From assembly GCF_000423065.1 (NCBI RefSeq), contig NZ_AUHG01000011.1, forward strand, positions 310,001 to 374,000: 64,000 bases of DNA, written 5' to 3'. Both the position numbers and the translations under genes were made by a program. The stretch comes from Christiangramia echinicola DSM 19838 (GTDB lineage Bacteria; Bacteroidota; Bacteroidia; Flavobacteriales; Flavobacteriaceae). Below are positions 38,131 through 47,293 of the stretch, in pieces (within the stretch, counting starts at the first letter, position 1; each line of letters begins with the position of its first letter). The notes below the pieces were generated by a model that saw only the letters and a program-made list of their open reading frames with translations, was not told the origin of the DNA and ran no database searches.

Positions 38131-39541
38131 ACCTGTTTTAGTAGGCTTCGGTGTTATGCTTTCCTCTTTTGGATATGCTCAGGAAGTGATCGTTACAGAT
38201 AGTACCGCCATTCAGCCGGATGCTGAAGTTAAAAAAGTAGAGAAAAGCCAGCAAGGTAATCAGCGTAAGAAAGTAGATGGAATTGCAGCAGTAATTGGGG
38301 AATATATCATTCTGGATAGTGATATCGATCTTATGTACAAAGATATGCAGAGCCAGGGGATGTCTACTGGAGATGTTACAGATTGTAATCTTGCAGGTTC
38401 TTTAATGGAGAACAAACTTTACGCTCACCATGCCATCCAGGATAGTATCATTATTCCTGATGCGCAGATCAACGGGATCGTAGATCAAAGACTTCAGGGA
38501 TTAACTCAACAGGCTGGTTCTATGGAGAAGATCCTGGAATTCTATAATAAAGAAAGTGAAGCTGAGCTTAGACAGGAGATTTTCGATCTTACCAAGCAAA
38601 GCCAGTTGACTCAAAGAATGCAGCAAAAGATCATCGAGGAGATAGAAATTACTCCTGAAGAGGTTAGACAGTATTATAACAAGATGGAAGAAAAACCAAT
38701 GTTTGGAACAGAGGTAGAACTTTCCCAGATTGTTATAGAGCCGGAAATCCCTGCCTCAGAAAAGAAAAAAATAATAGACAGGCTGAATGAATTTAAGGCT
38801 GATATCGAGGAAAATGGAGCAAGCTTCTCTACAAAAGCAGTGCTTTATTCTCAGGATCCGGGAACGGCTTCAGATGGAGGTAGAGTTACTTTGACTAGAA
38901 AAGATCCTTTTGTAAAAGAATTTAAAGATGTTGCTTTCAGCCTTCAGGAAACTGAAATTAGTGAACCTTTCGAAACCGAATTTGGATATCATATCATTCA
39001 AATTGATAAGATTCGCGGGCAAACAGTAGAATTAAGACATATACTTTTAATTCCTGATGTTACCAATGCTTCCGTAGAAAAAGCAAGAGCAGAGATTGAT
39101 ACCATCAGAAATAGAATAGTTGAAGGGGATATCGAATTTGCTGAAGCGGCGAAAGAAGCTTCAGATGAAGAGGAAACTAAAAATGATGGTGGAAAGCTTA
39201 TTAATCCCCGTACCGGAGATACCAGGTTCGAATTGACAAAAATTGACCCTGAATTATTCAAGCAGGTAGAAGATCTTGATGAAGGAGAACTTTCACCAGT
39301 ATTAACTCAAAAAGATAGAACGGGTAGACCTCAGTTCAAAATAATTAAAGTGACTAAGAAAATAGCTGAGCATGAAGCAGATTATGCTACAGATTTTCAG
39401 AAAATAAAAGAACTTGCCCTTCGTGACAAGCAATTAGATGCTATTGAAAAATGGCAGAAAGAGAAGATTGCCGACACTTATATTAAAGTGAATGGTAAAT
39501 ATCGTGATTGTGAGTATACGAGCGACTGGGTTAAAAACTAA
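38108..39541 (+). CDS. Periplasmic chaperone/isomerase SurA
   Basis: The protein has 477 residues from the ATG at 38108. An in-frame ATG at 38093 would add five polar residues before the signal peptide. Signal peptide ends at GYAQ. The SurA N-domain has KVDGIAAVIGEYIILDSDIDLMYKDMQSQ. Two parvulin domains follow: one with LSQIVIEPEIP, SQDPGTASDGGRVTLTRKDPFVKEFKDVAFSLQETEISEPFETEFGYHIIQID in sequence, and a second with LRHILLIPDV and NDGGKLINP. SurA escorts outer-membrane proteins through the periplasm, which matters in a genome with many TonB receptors. Confidence 0.92.
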   Translation: MNLKLSIKPVLVGFGVMLSSFGYAQEVIVTDSTAIQPDAEVKKVEKSQQGNQRKKVDGIAAVIGEYIILDSDIDLMYKDMQSQGMSTGDVTDCNLAGSLMENKLYAHHAIQDSIIIPDAQINGIVDQRLQGLTQQAGSMEKILEFYNKESEAELRQEIFDLTKQSQLTQRMQQKIIEEIEITPEEVRQYYNKMEEKPMFGTEVELSQIVIEPEIPASEKKKIIDRLNEFKADIEENGASFSTKAVLYSQDPGTASDGGRVTLTRKDPFVKEFKDVAFSLQETEISEPFETEFGYHIIQIDKIRGQTVELRHILLIPDVTNASVEKARAEIDTIRNRIVEGDIEFAEAAKEASDEEETKNDGGKLINPRTGDTRFELTKIDPELFKQVEDLDEGELSPVLTQKDRTGRPQFKIIKVTKKIAEHEADYATDFQKIKELALRDKQLDAIEKWQKEKIADTYIKVNGKYRDCEYTSDWVKN

Positions 39542-39549
39542 AATATAAA

Positions 39550-40500
39550 ATGTCTGATGTAGCACTTGTTGAAAAATTAGTAGATAAACATCGTGATCTT
39601 AAAAGAGAGATCGCAAAAGTTATTGTAGGTCAGGATGAGGTAGTAAACCAGATCCTGCTCTCTATTTTCTCAGGTGGTCATTCATTATTAATCGGGGTGC
39701 CTGGGTTGGCAAAGACCTTAATGGTAAATACCATCGCCCAGGCCCTGGGTTTAAATTTTAAAAGGATCCAGTTTACACCAGATCTCATGCCCAGTGACAT
39801 TCTTGGATCAGAGATCCTGGATGAGAATAGAAAATTCAAATTCATAAAGGGACCTATTTTTACAAATATTCTACTGGCAGATGAGATCAATAGAACACCG
39901 CCTAAAACTCAGGCTGCGCTTTTAGAAGCGATGCAAGAGAGAGCGGTAACAGTTGCAGGTCATCACTACAAGCTTGATCTACCTTACTTTGTGCTGGCTA
40001 CTCAAAATCCTATAGAGCAGGAAGGAACATATCCTTTACCAGAAGCACAGTTAGACCGGTTTATGTTTGCCATAAAACTGGACTATCCAAGTTTTGAAGA
40101 GGAGGTAGATGTCGTAAAAGCCACGACTTCAGATGAATTCCAAACGGTGAATCCTTTGTTTACAGCAAATGAAATATCAGATATTCAACATGTGATTCGC
40201 AGAATCCCGGTTCCAGATAATGTAGTGGAATACGCAGTAAGATTAGTTGGTAAAACCAGACCTTTAAATGGAGCGCCAGATCTTATAAAGAATTATGTTG
40301 ATTGGGGCGCAGGACCACGAGCTTCTCAAAACCTTATTATGGCTGCAAAAACGCATGCTGCGGTCAATGGGAAATTTTCTCCGGATATAGAAGATGTTCA
40401 GGCGGTTTCGTTTGGGATACTTCGTCACAGAATTATTAAAAACTACAAAGCAGAGGCCGAAGGCATTACGGAAGAGGAGCTTATTAAAAAGCTTTTTTAA
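39550..40500 (+). CDS. MoxR-family AAA ATPase
   Basis: The protein has 316 residues. The AAA core has Walker A-like GVPGLAKT, Walker B LLADEINRTPPKTQAALLEAMQE, sensor 1 in LATQNPIEQEGTYPLPEAQLDRF, and the C-terminal lid with GAGPRASQNLI. MoxR ATPases usually work with a von Willebrand-domain partner to mature other proteins, but no DUF58 or VWA gene follows here. The start is 9 bases after the SurA stop, so it is probably in the same operon. Confidence 0.93.
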   Translation: MSDVALVEKLVDKHRDLKREIAKVIVGQDEVVNQILLSIFSGGHSLLIGVPGLAKTLMVNTIAQALGLNFKRIQFTPDLMPSDILGSEILDENRKFKFIKGPIFTNILLADEINRTPPKTQAALLEAMQERAVTVAGHHYKLDLPYFVLATQNPIEQEGTYPLPEAQLDRFMFAIKLDYPSFEEEVDVVKATTSDEFQTVNPLFTANEISDIQHVIRRIPVPDNVVEYAVRLVGKTRPLNGAPDLIKNYVDWGAGPRASQNLIMAAKTHAAVNGKFSPDIEDVQAVSFGILRHRIIKNYKAEAEGITEEELIKKLF

Positions 40501-40504
40501 TTTG

Positions 40505-40822
40505 ATGCAATTTATTCTCCGTTATAAAATCCTGATTAGTGTTGTTTTTTATTTGTTTTGGGGTGCTTCTTTCTTCGCTAATGTCTTGAACTTAAGCGAA
40601 ACCGGTAGTGAGATAATGATCTGGACCTCCAATATCATTCTATTTATTTTCTGGCTTATAATTTTAGTGGATATGATCAGAAATAAAATTCGTGACAAAA
40701 CCTTCTGGATTTTGTCTATGATATTACTTCCGTTTTTTGCTCCTGTCGTTTATATTTTCAGAAGAAAAAACCTGATCCACCTGGAGGATAATAAATTTAA
40801 ATCTGGCCGCAGATTTAAATAA
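40505..40822 (+). CDS. Small two- to three-helix membrane protein
   Basis: The protein has 105 residues from the ATG at 40505, 4 bases after the MoxR stop; upstream in-frame starts lie inside the MoxR gene and are rejected. Hydrophobic helices at about 8-25, 38-55 and 64-85, the last with ILSMILLPFFAPVVYIFRRK. The final part resembles the short PLD-nuclease N-terminal-type membrane segment found in many small envelope proteins. The C-terminal tail is basic. Function unknown; its position suggests it is co-expressed with MoxR. Confidence 0.7.
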   Translation: MQFILRYKILISVVFYLFWGASFFANVLNLSETGSEIMIWTSNIILFIFWLIILVDMIRNKIRDKTFWILSMILLPFFAPVVYIFRRKNLIHLEDNKFKSGRRFK

Positions 40823-40957
40823 AATTACCAAATTCTCAATTTTACACCCTTAAATTGTTTTTTACTGAATTTTTAGTGGTCTAAATTATAATTTCAGAAA
40901 TTATTTATACTAAATTCTGAGTATTGCTTGGAATTTTCAAAATCCCTTTAAAATCCC

Positions 40958-40965
40958 TATTTTTG
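40958..40965 (+). promoter_or_regulatory. -7 element of the aconitase promoter
   Basis: TATTTTTG is an exact match, 33 bases upstream of the ATG at 40999. A TTG at 40928-40930 is 27 bases away, too far to be a good -33. Confidence 0.5.
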
Positions 40966-40998
40966 CAAGACTTTTTTAGAACATAAATTAAACAGAAT

Positions 40999-43266
40999 AT
41001 GGCATACGATATTGATATGATTAAGAAGGTGTATAGCCACATGGCTGAACGTGTGAATACAGCGCGTGAAGTTGTTGGTAAACCTTTGACGCTTTCAGAA
41101 AAGATCCTTTATTCTCACTTGTGGGATGGGAGTGCTAAAGAAGCATTCCAAAGAGGTAAGGATTATGTAGAATTTTCTCCGGATAGAATTGCTTGTCAGG
41201 ATGCGACCGCGCAAATGGCATTATTACAATTTATGCAGGCAGGTAAGAAACAGGTAGCTGTTCCTACAACTGTGCATTGTGATCACCTTATCCAGGCGAA
41301 AATGGGAGCTGCGATAGATTTGCAATCTGCAAACAAGAGTAGTAGTGAGGTTTTTGATTTTCTGGAATCAGTATCAAACAAATACGGAATTGGTTTCTGG
41401 AAACCGGGTGCAGGTATTATTCACCAGGTTGTTCTTGAAAACTATGCATTTCCAGGTGGAATGATGATTGGAACCGATTCTCATACGGTGAACGCCGGTG
41501 GATTAGGAATGGTTGCTATTGGAGTAGGTGGAGCAGATGCAGTTGATGTAATGGCAGGAATGCCTTGGGAACTTAAATTCCCTAAACTTATTGGAGTGAA
41601 GTTAACCGGAAAACTATCTGGATGGACTTCTTCTAAAGATGTGATCTTAAAAGTTGCAGGTATACTTACCGTTAAAGGTGGTACCGGAGCAATCATAGAA
41701 TATTTTGGTGAAGGTGCACGTAACCTATCATGTACAGGTAAAGGTACTATCTGTAATATGGGTGCTGAAGTTGGAGCGACTACTTCTACTTTTGGTTACG
41801 ATGACTCTATGGAGCGTTACCTGAGAGCTACGAACCGTGCAGATGTTGCAGATGCAGCGAATGAAGTACGTGAGCACTTAACTGGTGATGATGAAGTATA
41901 CGCAAACCCAGAGCAGTATTTTGATGAATTGATCGAGATCAATTTAGATGAATTGAAGCCTCACTTAAACGGACCGTTTACTCCAGATCTTGCAACTCCT
42001 ATTTCTGAAATGGGAGCGAAAGCTAAGGAGCATGACTGGCCAATCAATGTTGATTGGGGTCTAATTGGTTCCTGTACGAACTCTTCTTATGAAGATTTGA
42101 CCAGAGCGGCTTCTATCGCAAAACAGGCGGTAGATAAGAAAGTAAAAGCTAAATCAGACTTCGGGATCAACCCGGGATCTGAGCAAATTAGATTTACTGC
42201 TGAAAGAGATGGATTGCTTAAAATCTTTGAAGATCTTGATGCAACTATCTTTACAAACGCTTGTGGACCATGTATTGGTCAGTGGGATCGTTCAGATAGA
42301 AAAGGTGAAGAGAAGAACACGATCGTTCACTCTTTCAACCGTAACTTCTCTAAGCGTGCAGATGGAAACCCAAATACACACGCCTTTGTAGGTTCTCCTG
42401 AAATGGTTGCTGCAATTGCAATTTCCGGTAGACTTGATTTCGATCCAACCCGTGATAAGTTGATGAACGAGGATGGTGAAGAAGTAATGCTAGACGAACC
42501 TCAGGGAATTGAACTTCCTACGAAAGGTTTTGCTGTTGAGGATGCTGGATATGTTGCTCCAAATGAAGATGGAAGTAGTGTAGAAGTTAAAGTGGCTGAA
42601 GATAGTGAAAGACTTCAATTGCTTACGCCTTTCGAACCTTGGGATGGTAAGAATCTTACCGGTGCTAAGTTATTGATCAAAGCATGGGGTAAATGTACTA
42701 CAGACCATATTTCTATGGCAGGACCATGGTTGCGTTACAGAGGTCACCTAGATAATATTTCGAACAACTGTTTGATCGGAGCAATCAACGCTTACAATAA
42801 GAAATCGAATTTTGTTAAGAATCAACTTACTGGTGAGTACGATGGCGTACCGGCAGTACAGAGAGAATACAAGAAAGAAGGAATTCCAACAGTAGTAGTG
42901 GGAGATCACAACTACGGTGAAGGTTCTTCCAGAGAGCATGCCGCCATGGAGCCGAGACATTTAGGTGTTAAGGTGGTATTGGTGAAATCTTTTGCACGTA
43001 TCCATGAAACAAACCTTAAGAAACAGGGAATGTTAGGTCTTACCTTCGCTAATGAAAGTGATTACGATCTAATCCAGGAAGACGATACCTTTAATTTTGT
43101 AGATCTTGAAAACTTTGCTCCAGATACGCCATTAACGATAGAGATCGTTCATGCAGATGGTAGTAAGAATACAATTAAGGCTAATCATACGTACAATGCT
43201 CCTCAAATTGAGTGGTATAAGCACGGATCTGCACTTAATCTTATCAAGAAGCAAAACGCGGCTTAA
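40999..43266 (+). CDS. Aconitate hydratase (mitochondrial type)
   Basis: The protein has 755 residues, the usual length of mitochondrial-type aconitase. Cluster-ligand cysteines lie in [13 protein letters not shown] and [12 protein letters not shown]. Other signatures are [26 protein letters not shown] and the C-terminal swivel domain with [15 protein letters not shown]. It isomerises citrate to isocitrate in the TCA cycle using a [4Fe-4S] cluster. Single-gene unit with a promoter and terminator. No frameshift or missing motif. Confidence 0.97.
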   Translation: MAYDIDMIKKVYSHMAERVNTAREVVGKPLTLSEKILYSHLWDGSAKEAFQRGKDYVEFSPDRIACQDATAQMALLQFMQAGKKQVAVPTTVHCDHLIQAKMGAAIDLQSANKSSSEVFDFLESVSNKYGIGFWKPGAGIIHQVVLENYAFPGGMMIGTDSHTVNAGGLGMVAIGVGGADAVDVMAGMPWELKFPKLIGVKLTGKLSGWTSSKDVILKVAGILTVKGGTGAIIEYFGEGARNLSCTGKGTICNMGAEVGATTSTFGYDDSMERYLRATNRADVADAANEVREHLTGDDEVYANPEQYFDELIEINLDELKPHLNGPFTPDLATPISEMGAKAKEHDWPINVDWGLIGSCTNSSYEDLTRAASIAKQAVDKKVKAKSDFGINPGSEQIRFTAERDGLLKIFEDLDATIFTNACGPCIGQWDRSDRKGEEKNTIVHSFNRNFSKRADGNPNTHAFVGSPEMVAAIAISGRLDFDPTRDKLMNEDGEEVMLDEPQGIELPTKGFAVEDAGYVAPNEDGSSVEVKVAEDSERLQLLTPFEPWDGKNLTGAKLLIKAWGKCTTDHISMAGPWLRYRGHLDNISNNCLIGAINAYNKKSNFVKNQLTGEYDGVPAVQREYKKEGIPTVVVGDHNYGEGSSREHAAMEPRHLGVKVVLVKSFARIHETNLKKQGMLGLTFANESDYDLIQEDDTFNFVDLENFAPDTPLTIEIVHADGSKNTIKANHTYNAPQIEWYKHGSALNLIKKQNAA

Positions 43267-43293
43267 TTAATCTTAGCTTATTTTTGAATAAAT

Positions 43294-43329
43294 AAAAACC
43301 TCCAGGTTCTTCTGAATCTGGAGGTTTTT
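43294..43329 (+). terminator. Terminator after aconitase
   Basis: 12-bp stem AAAAACCTCCAG / CTGGAGGTTTTT with a 12-base loop and a T tail. Confidence 0.88.
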
Positions 43330-43585
43330 TACTGCTTATTTTTCATTAATAACCAGTAAAAAGCAGAAACTCATTTTGCAAAGCCTGAACTCATTTTTAT
43401 TTTTGAGAATTATTCTTTCCAATGCACCGGTTTATCCCTACAACGCTATACCGATGGAACTACTTTCGATTAAATATAATTAAAAATTATAGATCAAAGC
43501 CCGTTGATGATGTATAATTATGAATTATTTGGAAGCCTTGGGTTTTTTAGACGCAGCTTAGAATACATAAGATTCTATGCCAAAT
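43330..43585. other. Gene-free AT-rich interval
   Basis: I see no convincing gene, RNA or repeat here. A 14-base AT-rich string at 43479-43492 recurs at 44192-44205 but is low-complexity. Confidence 0.5.
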
Positions 43586-43612
43586 AAAAAACCTCAGGAT
43601 TATTTCCTGAGG
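43586..43612 (-). terminator. Terminator of the gene at 43697
   Basis: 8-bp stem CCTCAGGA / TCCTGAGG; on the minus strand it is followed by a T run, as expected 85 bases beyond the stop of the minus-strand gene. Confidence 0.7.
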
Positions 43613-43696
43613 CTTCTTTTATTAGCCATATGCCCCCAAAAATCTATAGCCAATAATACTTATTAGAATTAAGTATGCAAGTCTAGTAATAAGCTA

Positions 43697-44062
43697 TCAT
43701 ACCTCTGTCATTATATGATCTTCAATTTTATTCTTTTGTTTTAAAAGGGTATCAATGATCAACTTTGGAGCTCCTGGAGTATACAGGGCCGTATAGTATG
43801 AATTGAGATTATGTAATTCACAGCTACGTAATCCATCCCAGTCTTTTCTTTGACAGAACAGCATAAAAGAGTAGCCGCCATAAATAGCGTTTGAAATTAA
43901 ATATATTACCGGTTTTTCTGCATCAGAGTAGTTTTCATTTCGTACCTTATAGATGCTTTTGTTAAGTTCGGTTTTAATTTTTTTTCTCATTTCCATCCTT
44001 TCATCGCAAATTGTCTTCCGGTAATCATTATCATCGAGATTTAAACCTTCATATAAACTCAT
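43697..44062 (-). CDS. Orphan hypothetical protein
   Basis: The protein has 121 residues from the ATG at 44062 (MSLYEGLNLDDNDYRKT). In-frame ATGs further upstream (44143, 44125) would add a Ser/Tyr/Cys-rich stretch and are less likely. The protein is charged and mostly helical, with DERMEMRKKIKTELNKSIYKV and a more hydrophobic middle (PVIYLISNAIYGGYSFMLFCQ) that is not clearly a membrane helix. I recognise no family. It has its own terminator and diverges from the S24-like regulator at 44292. That pairing and the AT-rich surroundings hint at an accessory pair, but no mobile-element mark is visible. Confidence 0.55.
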   Translation of the reverse strand: MSLYEGLNLDDNDYRKTICDERMEMRKKIKTELNKSIYKVRNENYSDAEKPVIYLISNAIYGGYSFMLFCQRKDWDGLRSCELHNLNSYYTALYTPGAPKLIIDTLLKQKNKIEDHIMTEV

Positions 44063-44291
44063 GATATTTTTGTTACAGCAGCTCAGCTGATACAAACGAG
44101 ATATAAGAGAATACGAGTTTACCATAAGATGAAATTTAGGCAAGACTTAAAAATAAGCTTTATTAAATTCGGTTTAAAAAGATTCAATACGATTAAAAAT
44201 TATAGGTATAACCGTAAATATTATTTGTAATTATAAAGTGTCCTCAAAATAAAGGGATGTCCGTTCTTTGATCATAAAAAGTGTATACCGC

Positions 44292-45056
44292 ATGAATAAC
44301 AGGGTTGACATAGGGAAAAGAATCAAGAAATTACGATTAGAAAATAATTTCTCTCAGACTCATATAGCTGAAATTCTTTTCATTTCCCAGGCCGCCTATT
44401 CTTTAATCGAGAACTCCCAGAATGGTATAGTCTCAGACCATATTATTAAATTAAGCAGGCTATATAACGTTTCTACAGATTTTATACTTACAGGAGAAAA
44501 GAATTATATAAAAATAGGCAGGGATACTGGTTTTATACCGCTATTTCGTACCAGCGTCCATCAGAAGATTTTAGATTCTATTGAAAATGAAAAACTTATT
44601 GATATAAAAGACTGGTTTCGTGTTCCTGGTTTTGATCCCACTAAGGATCAAACCATGTTTCAGGTGGAAGGGGAAGGTATGGCGCCTACCATTTTTCCCG
44701 GAGATGTTCTAATATGTCAAGTTCATAGCGATTATGACAAAGTTCTGGATGGTTCAGCAGTTGTTATAATTACTGTTGATGGGGTTAAGGTTAAAAGACT
44801 GAAAAAGCATGAAGATGTAGAGTATTTCCTTGCTGAAAATGATAGTGACTTACATAGGACGGGAGAAAAGCTAAAAAAGAAGGATATTAAACATATGCTG
44901 ATGATAAGAGGAAAGATAAGTAATGTTCTAATCAGCAATCAGAATATTGAAGGGAAAGCTAAAATGCAAAGTCTTGAAGATAGCATTGAGGTTCTGAAAA
45001 ATGAACTTTTCAATATGAACCAAAAACTTAATGCCTTAACCGAGGCTAAGAAGTAG
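44292..45056 (+). CDS. XRE-type regulator with a serine-less S24 domain
   Basis: The protein has 254 residues from the ATG at 44292; an ATG at 44268 would add eight residues. The HTH is at about 5-65 (IGKRIKKLRLENNFSQTHIAEIL, ISQAAYSLIENSQNG). The C-terminal LexA/CI-like S24 domain is at about 105-215, with FQVEGEGMAPTIFPGDVLIC and VKVKRLKK. In active family members the first motif reads GDSM, with Ser as nucleophile; here the position is Gly129. The general-base Lys (Lys168) is kept. A coiled coil closes the protein (about 222-252). It may bind DNA without self-cleavage. Confidence 0.85.
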   Translation: MNNRVDIGKRIKKLRLENNFSQTHIAEILFISQAAYSLIENSQNGIVSDHIIKLSRLYNVSTDFILTGEKNYIKIGRDTGFIPLFRTSVHQKILDSIENEKLIDIKDWFRVPGFDPTKDQTMFQVEGEGMAPTIFPGDVLICQVHSDYDKVLDGSAVVIITVDGVKVKRLKKHEDVEYFLAENDSDLHRTGEKLKKKDIKHMLMIRGKISNVLISNQNIEGKAKMQSLEDSIEVLKNELFNMNQKLNALTEAKK

Positions 45057-45114
45057 CTAAAAGACTTGAGACTGGAGATTATTTTTTATTTCTTTACTGC
45101 TAAGAAGTAGAAAG

Positions 45115-45675
45115 ATGAAATTGTTTAAAAACCAGTGGTCTAATATTATAATTATCGTCATAATTCTGGCTATGGTCATTCCGCAGACCAGAAAACCTAT
45201 TCAGATATTTGTAAATAAGCTTATCTCCTTTGCACCTTCTGTGAATGACGAAGATGACCGGGAGAAAATTGCAGATTATAACTGGGTGCTTGAAAATGTA
45301 AGGGGTAAGCGCGTAGAATTTTCTGAATTCGAGAATGAAGTGATCGTCGTAAATTTCTGGGCGACCTGGTGCCCTCCATGCATTGCAGAAATGCCAAGCT
45401 TCCAGGAGTTGTATGTAGATTATCAGGATAAAGTGACTTTTCTTTTTGTTTCAGGCGAACAGCATGAAACGGTAGATAATTACATGAAACGAAAGAGGTT
45501 TACTTTACCTTCTTATAAAATGCGAACAAAGGCTCCAGAACCTATGGATGGACGAACTCTGCCTACAACTTACGTGATATCTAAAGATGGTAGTATCGTT
45601 ATAGATAAAGTTGGATCTGCAGACTGGAATAGCGAGAGCTTTCGTGAAACACTGGACGAATTGATAGCGGAGTAA
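45115..45675 (+). CDS. Membrane-anchored TlpA-like thioredoxin
   Basis: The protein has 186 residues with an N-terminal anchor helix (about 8-22, NIIIIVIILAMVIPQ). The thioredoxin domain (about 55-185) has VVNFWATWCPPCIAEMPSF with the active-site CPPC, and the cis-Pro in RTLPTTYVISKDG. It should face the periplasm and reduce disulfides, for example in cytochrome c or envelope-protein maturation. It is a single gene, 58 bases after the S24-like regulator, and converges on crtY with one base between the stops. Confidence 0.9.
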   Translation: MKLFKNQWSNIIIIVIILAMVIPQTRKPIQIFVNKLISFAPSVNDEDDREKIADYNWVLENVRGKRVEFSEFENEVIVVNFWATWCPPCIAEMPSFQELYVDYQDKVTFLFVSGEQHETVDNYMKRKRFTLPSYKMRTKAPEPMDGRTLPTTYVISKDGSIVIDKVGSADWNSESFRETLDELIAE

Positions 45676-45676
45676 C

Positions 45677-46813
45677 TTACAGGGTCCGGAAAAAAGCCTT
45701 GATGAACTCAGGGTGATAAATAGAAAGCATGATCTTTATATCTTCAGAAAGTTTTGTGTCTTCATCTAGGAATCTGAAGATATCCTGAATAGAATTCTTT
45801 GTGTAGAATTTGGTGAACAATGATTCTCCTAGATCATTCCTGTTGGTAAGAACATTAAGGAAAATAGAGTCGTATTTTCTATATTTTTTGCTCACAAGAC
45901 CTTCAGAAGGTTTAAACCCACTTTTAATATTCTCTAGAATCTGGTCAACTTTTTTTTCAGTGTTTTTAAAAGAATAACCCGAAGAAGCCTTAACCCAACC
46001 GCCTGCAGTTCCAATTTTAGTTAGTTTTTTAGAGCTTTTCTCGTGAAAAGGGTAGTCTGTCATCGGGATCATGCCAGACTCTTCCTCTATGACTTCATAC
46101 GAGTCAATTTTTAAGATTTCCCTGAGATATCGATTAAGAAGATTATCATAGGTGGATTCTTCAGTAAGGTAAGGCGTGAAAAAAGTGAATTCTACCAGTG
46201 CTTCCGTGGCAGATATGGGTAAAACATAAGTGAAACTGGAAGAATCTTTATGTTTAATGCGATAATCCATCATGGTAAAGCTTTCTGGATCAAAAACTTC
46301 TTTTTCGGTCTGAATGTACCAGCCTTTAAAGTGCTGATATATGAGATTGTGCTTTTCAGATTCTTTATAATCGGTAGGAGGGCGGCTGTCAAAAAAATGA
46401 GTTGCTGTATATTCTTTTTCCTTTCCTATTGCAGTGCGGGTTACCTGGTCAATCCTTTCGATCTCATCCTGGATAAAAAAAATGTCTTTGCTCGTTTCAA
46501 GTTTTGCCTTAGCAAAATTATAGAAGTCTATAGACCGAAGCATTTTGTAGCTATAAGGAGAAAGTTCAAGATCTTTTTCTATTTCAGAAGAAATGAATTT
46601 TCCATTTTTCCAGCTTTTATGAACTAAATGATCCCATTTACCAGAATTTTCTTCCCAGAAGCACCAGGTCTTATCATTAACTTTTTTGGCTTCAGGTTCT
46701 ACTATGGCGATTTTCTTTCCTTTAAAAAAAAGATCCTCACTAATTCTTAAGGCTAATTGCAGGCCAGCCATACCACCCCCTACAATGACGTAGTAATAAT
46801 CTGGCGTTCTCAT
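45677..46813 (-). CDS. crtY: Lycopene beta-cyclase
   Basis: The protein has 378 residues, normal for CrtY. The N-terminal dinucleotide-binding motif is YVIVGGGMAGLQLALR. Further landmarks are the WCFWEEN segment, FFDSRPP, TMMDYRI and GTAGGWVKASSGYSFKNT. CrtY cyclises both ends of lycopene to beta-carotene at the membrane. It is the last gene of a minus-strand run with crtZ, crtB, crtI and a MerR regulator; spacing to crtZ is 18 bases. Confidence 0.93.
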   Translation of the reverse strand: MRTPDYYYVIVGGGMAGLQLALRISEDLFFKGKKIAIVEPEAKKVNDKTWCFWEENSGKWDHLVHKSWKNGKFISSEIEKDLELSPYSYKMLRSIDFYNFAKAKLETSKDIFFIQDEIERIDQVTRTAIGKEKEYTATHFFDSRPPTDYKESEKHNLIYQHFKGWYIQTEKEVFDPESFTMMDYRIKHKDSSSFTYVLPISATEALVEFTFFTPYLTEESTYDNLLNRYLREILKIDSYEVIEEESGMIPMTDYPFHEKSSKKLTKIGTAGGWVKASSGYSFKNTEKKVDQILENIKSGFKPSEGLVSKKYRKYDSIFLNVLTNRNDLGESLFTKFYTKNSIQDIFRFLDEDTKLSEDIKIMLSIYHPEFIKAFFRTL

Positions 46814-46831
46814 TTAATAGAAAAATTAATA

Positions 46832-47293
46832 TTATTTTTTGAAGTATTTAAAAGGAACGAAAAGCATTCCGAAGCATTCACCATCATCTTTTCCCAGGTG
46901 TTTATGGTGCATTTTATGAGCTCTTCTTATTCCTTTGGCGTATTTATTACTAGCATTTCTAAAGATCTTAAAACGCTGATGTATGAAAATATCATGTACC
47001 GTAAAATAGGTGATCCCGTATGCAAGGATACCAAGGCCAATTGGCAGGCCTATCCATACATCTTCATATCTCCATAGAAGAAAGCATCCAATACTTACCA
47101 GGGCATAAAAAACGAAGAAAAGGTCGTTCCTTTCCCACCAGCTACTATGATCCTTTCTGTGATGGTCTTTGTGTAGTTTCCATAGAAAGCCATGCATTAC
47201 ATATTTATGCGTAAACCAGGCCATACCTTCCATCATCATGAAGGTGGCGAGAAAAACAACTATCCACAACAAAATATCCATTTCTGTATTCAT
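46832..47293 (-). CDS. crtZ: Beta-carotene hydroxylase
   Basis: The protein has 153 residues, with membrane helices at about 5-22 and 55-95. The fatty-acid-hydroxylase His motifs are HKYVMH, HKDHHRKDH, HDIFIHQRF and RAHKMHHKHL, which bind two iron atoms. CrtZ hydroxylates both rings of beta-carotene to zeaxanthin. It abuts the crtB stop, so the two are translationally linked. No ketolase (crtW) is present in the window. Confidence 0.94.
   Translation of the reverse strand: MNTEMDILLWIVVFLATFMMMEGMAWFTHKYVMHGFLWKLHKDHHRKDHSSWWERNDLFFVFYALVSIGCFLLWRYEDVWIGLPIGLGILAYGITYFTVHDIFIHQRFKIFRNASNKYAKGIRRAHKMHHKHLGKDDGECFGMLFVPFKYFKK

Noticed and set aside
40394-40504. Longer form of the small membrane protein after MoxR
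   Set aside because: The extra part lies inside the MoxR gene in another frame and has no membrane or domain feature.
43479-44205. 14-base repeat ATTAAAAATTATAG at two sites
   Set aside because: AT-rich, low-complexity string; no flanking similarity that would support a mobile element or attachment pair.
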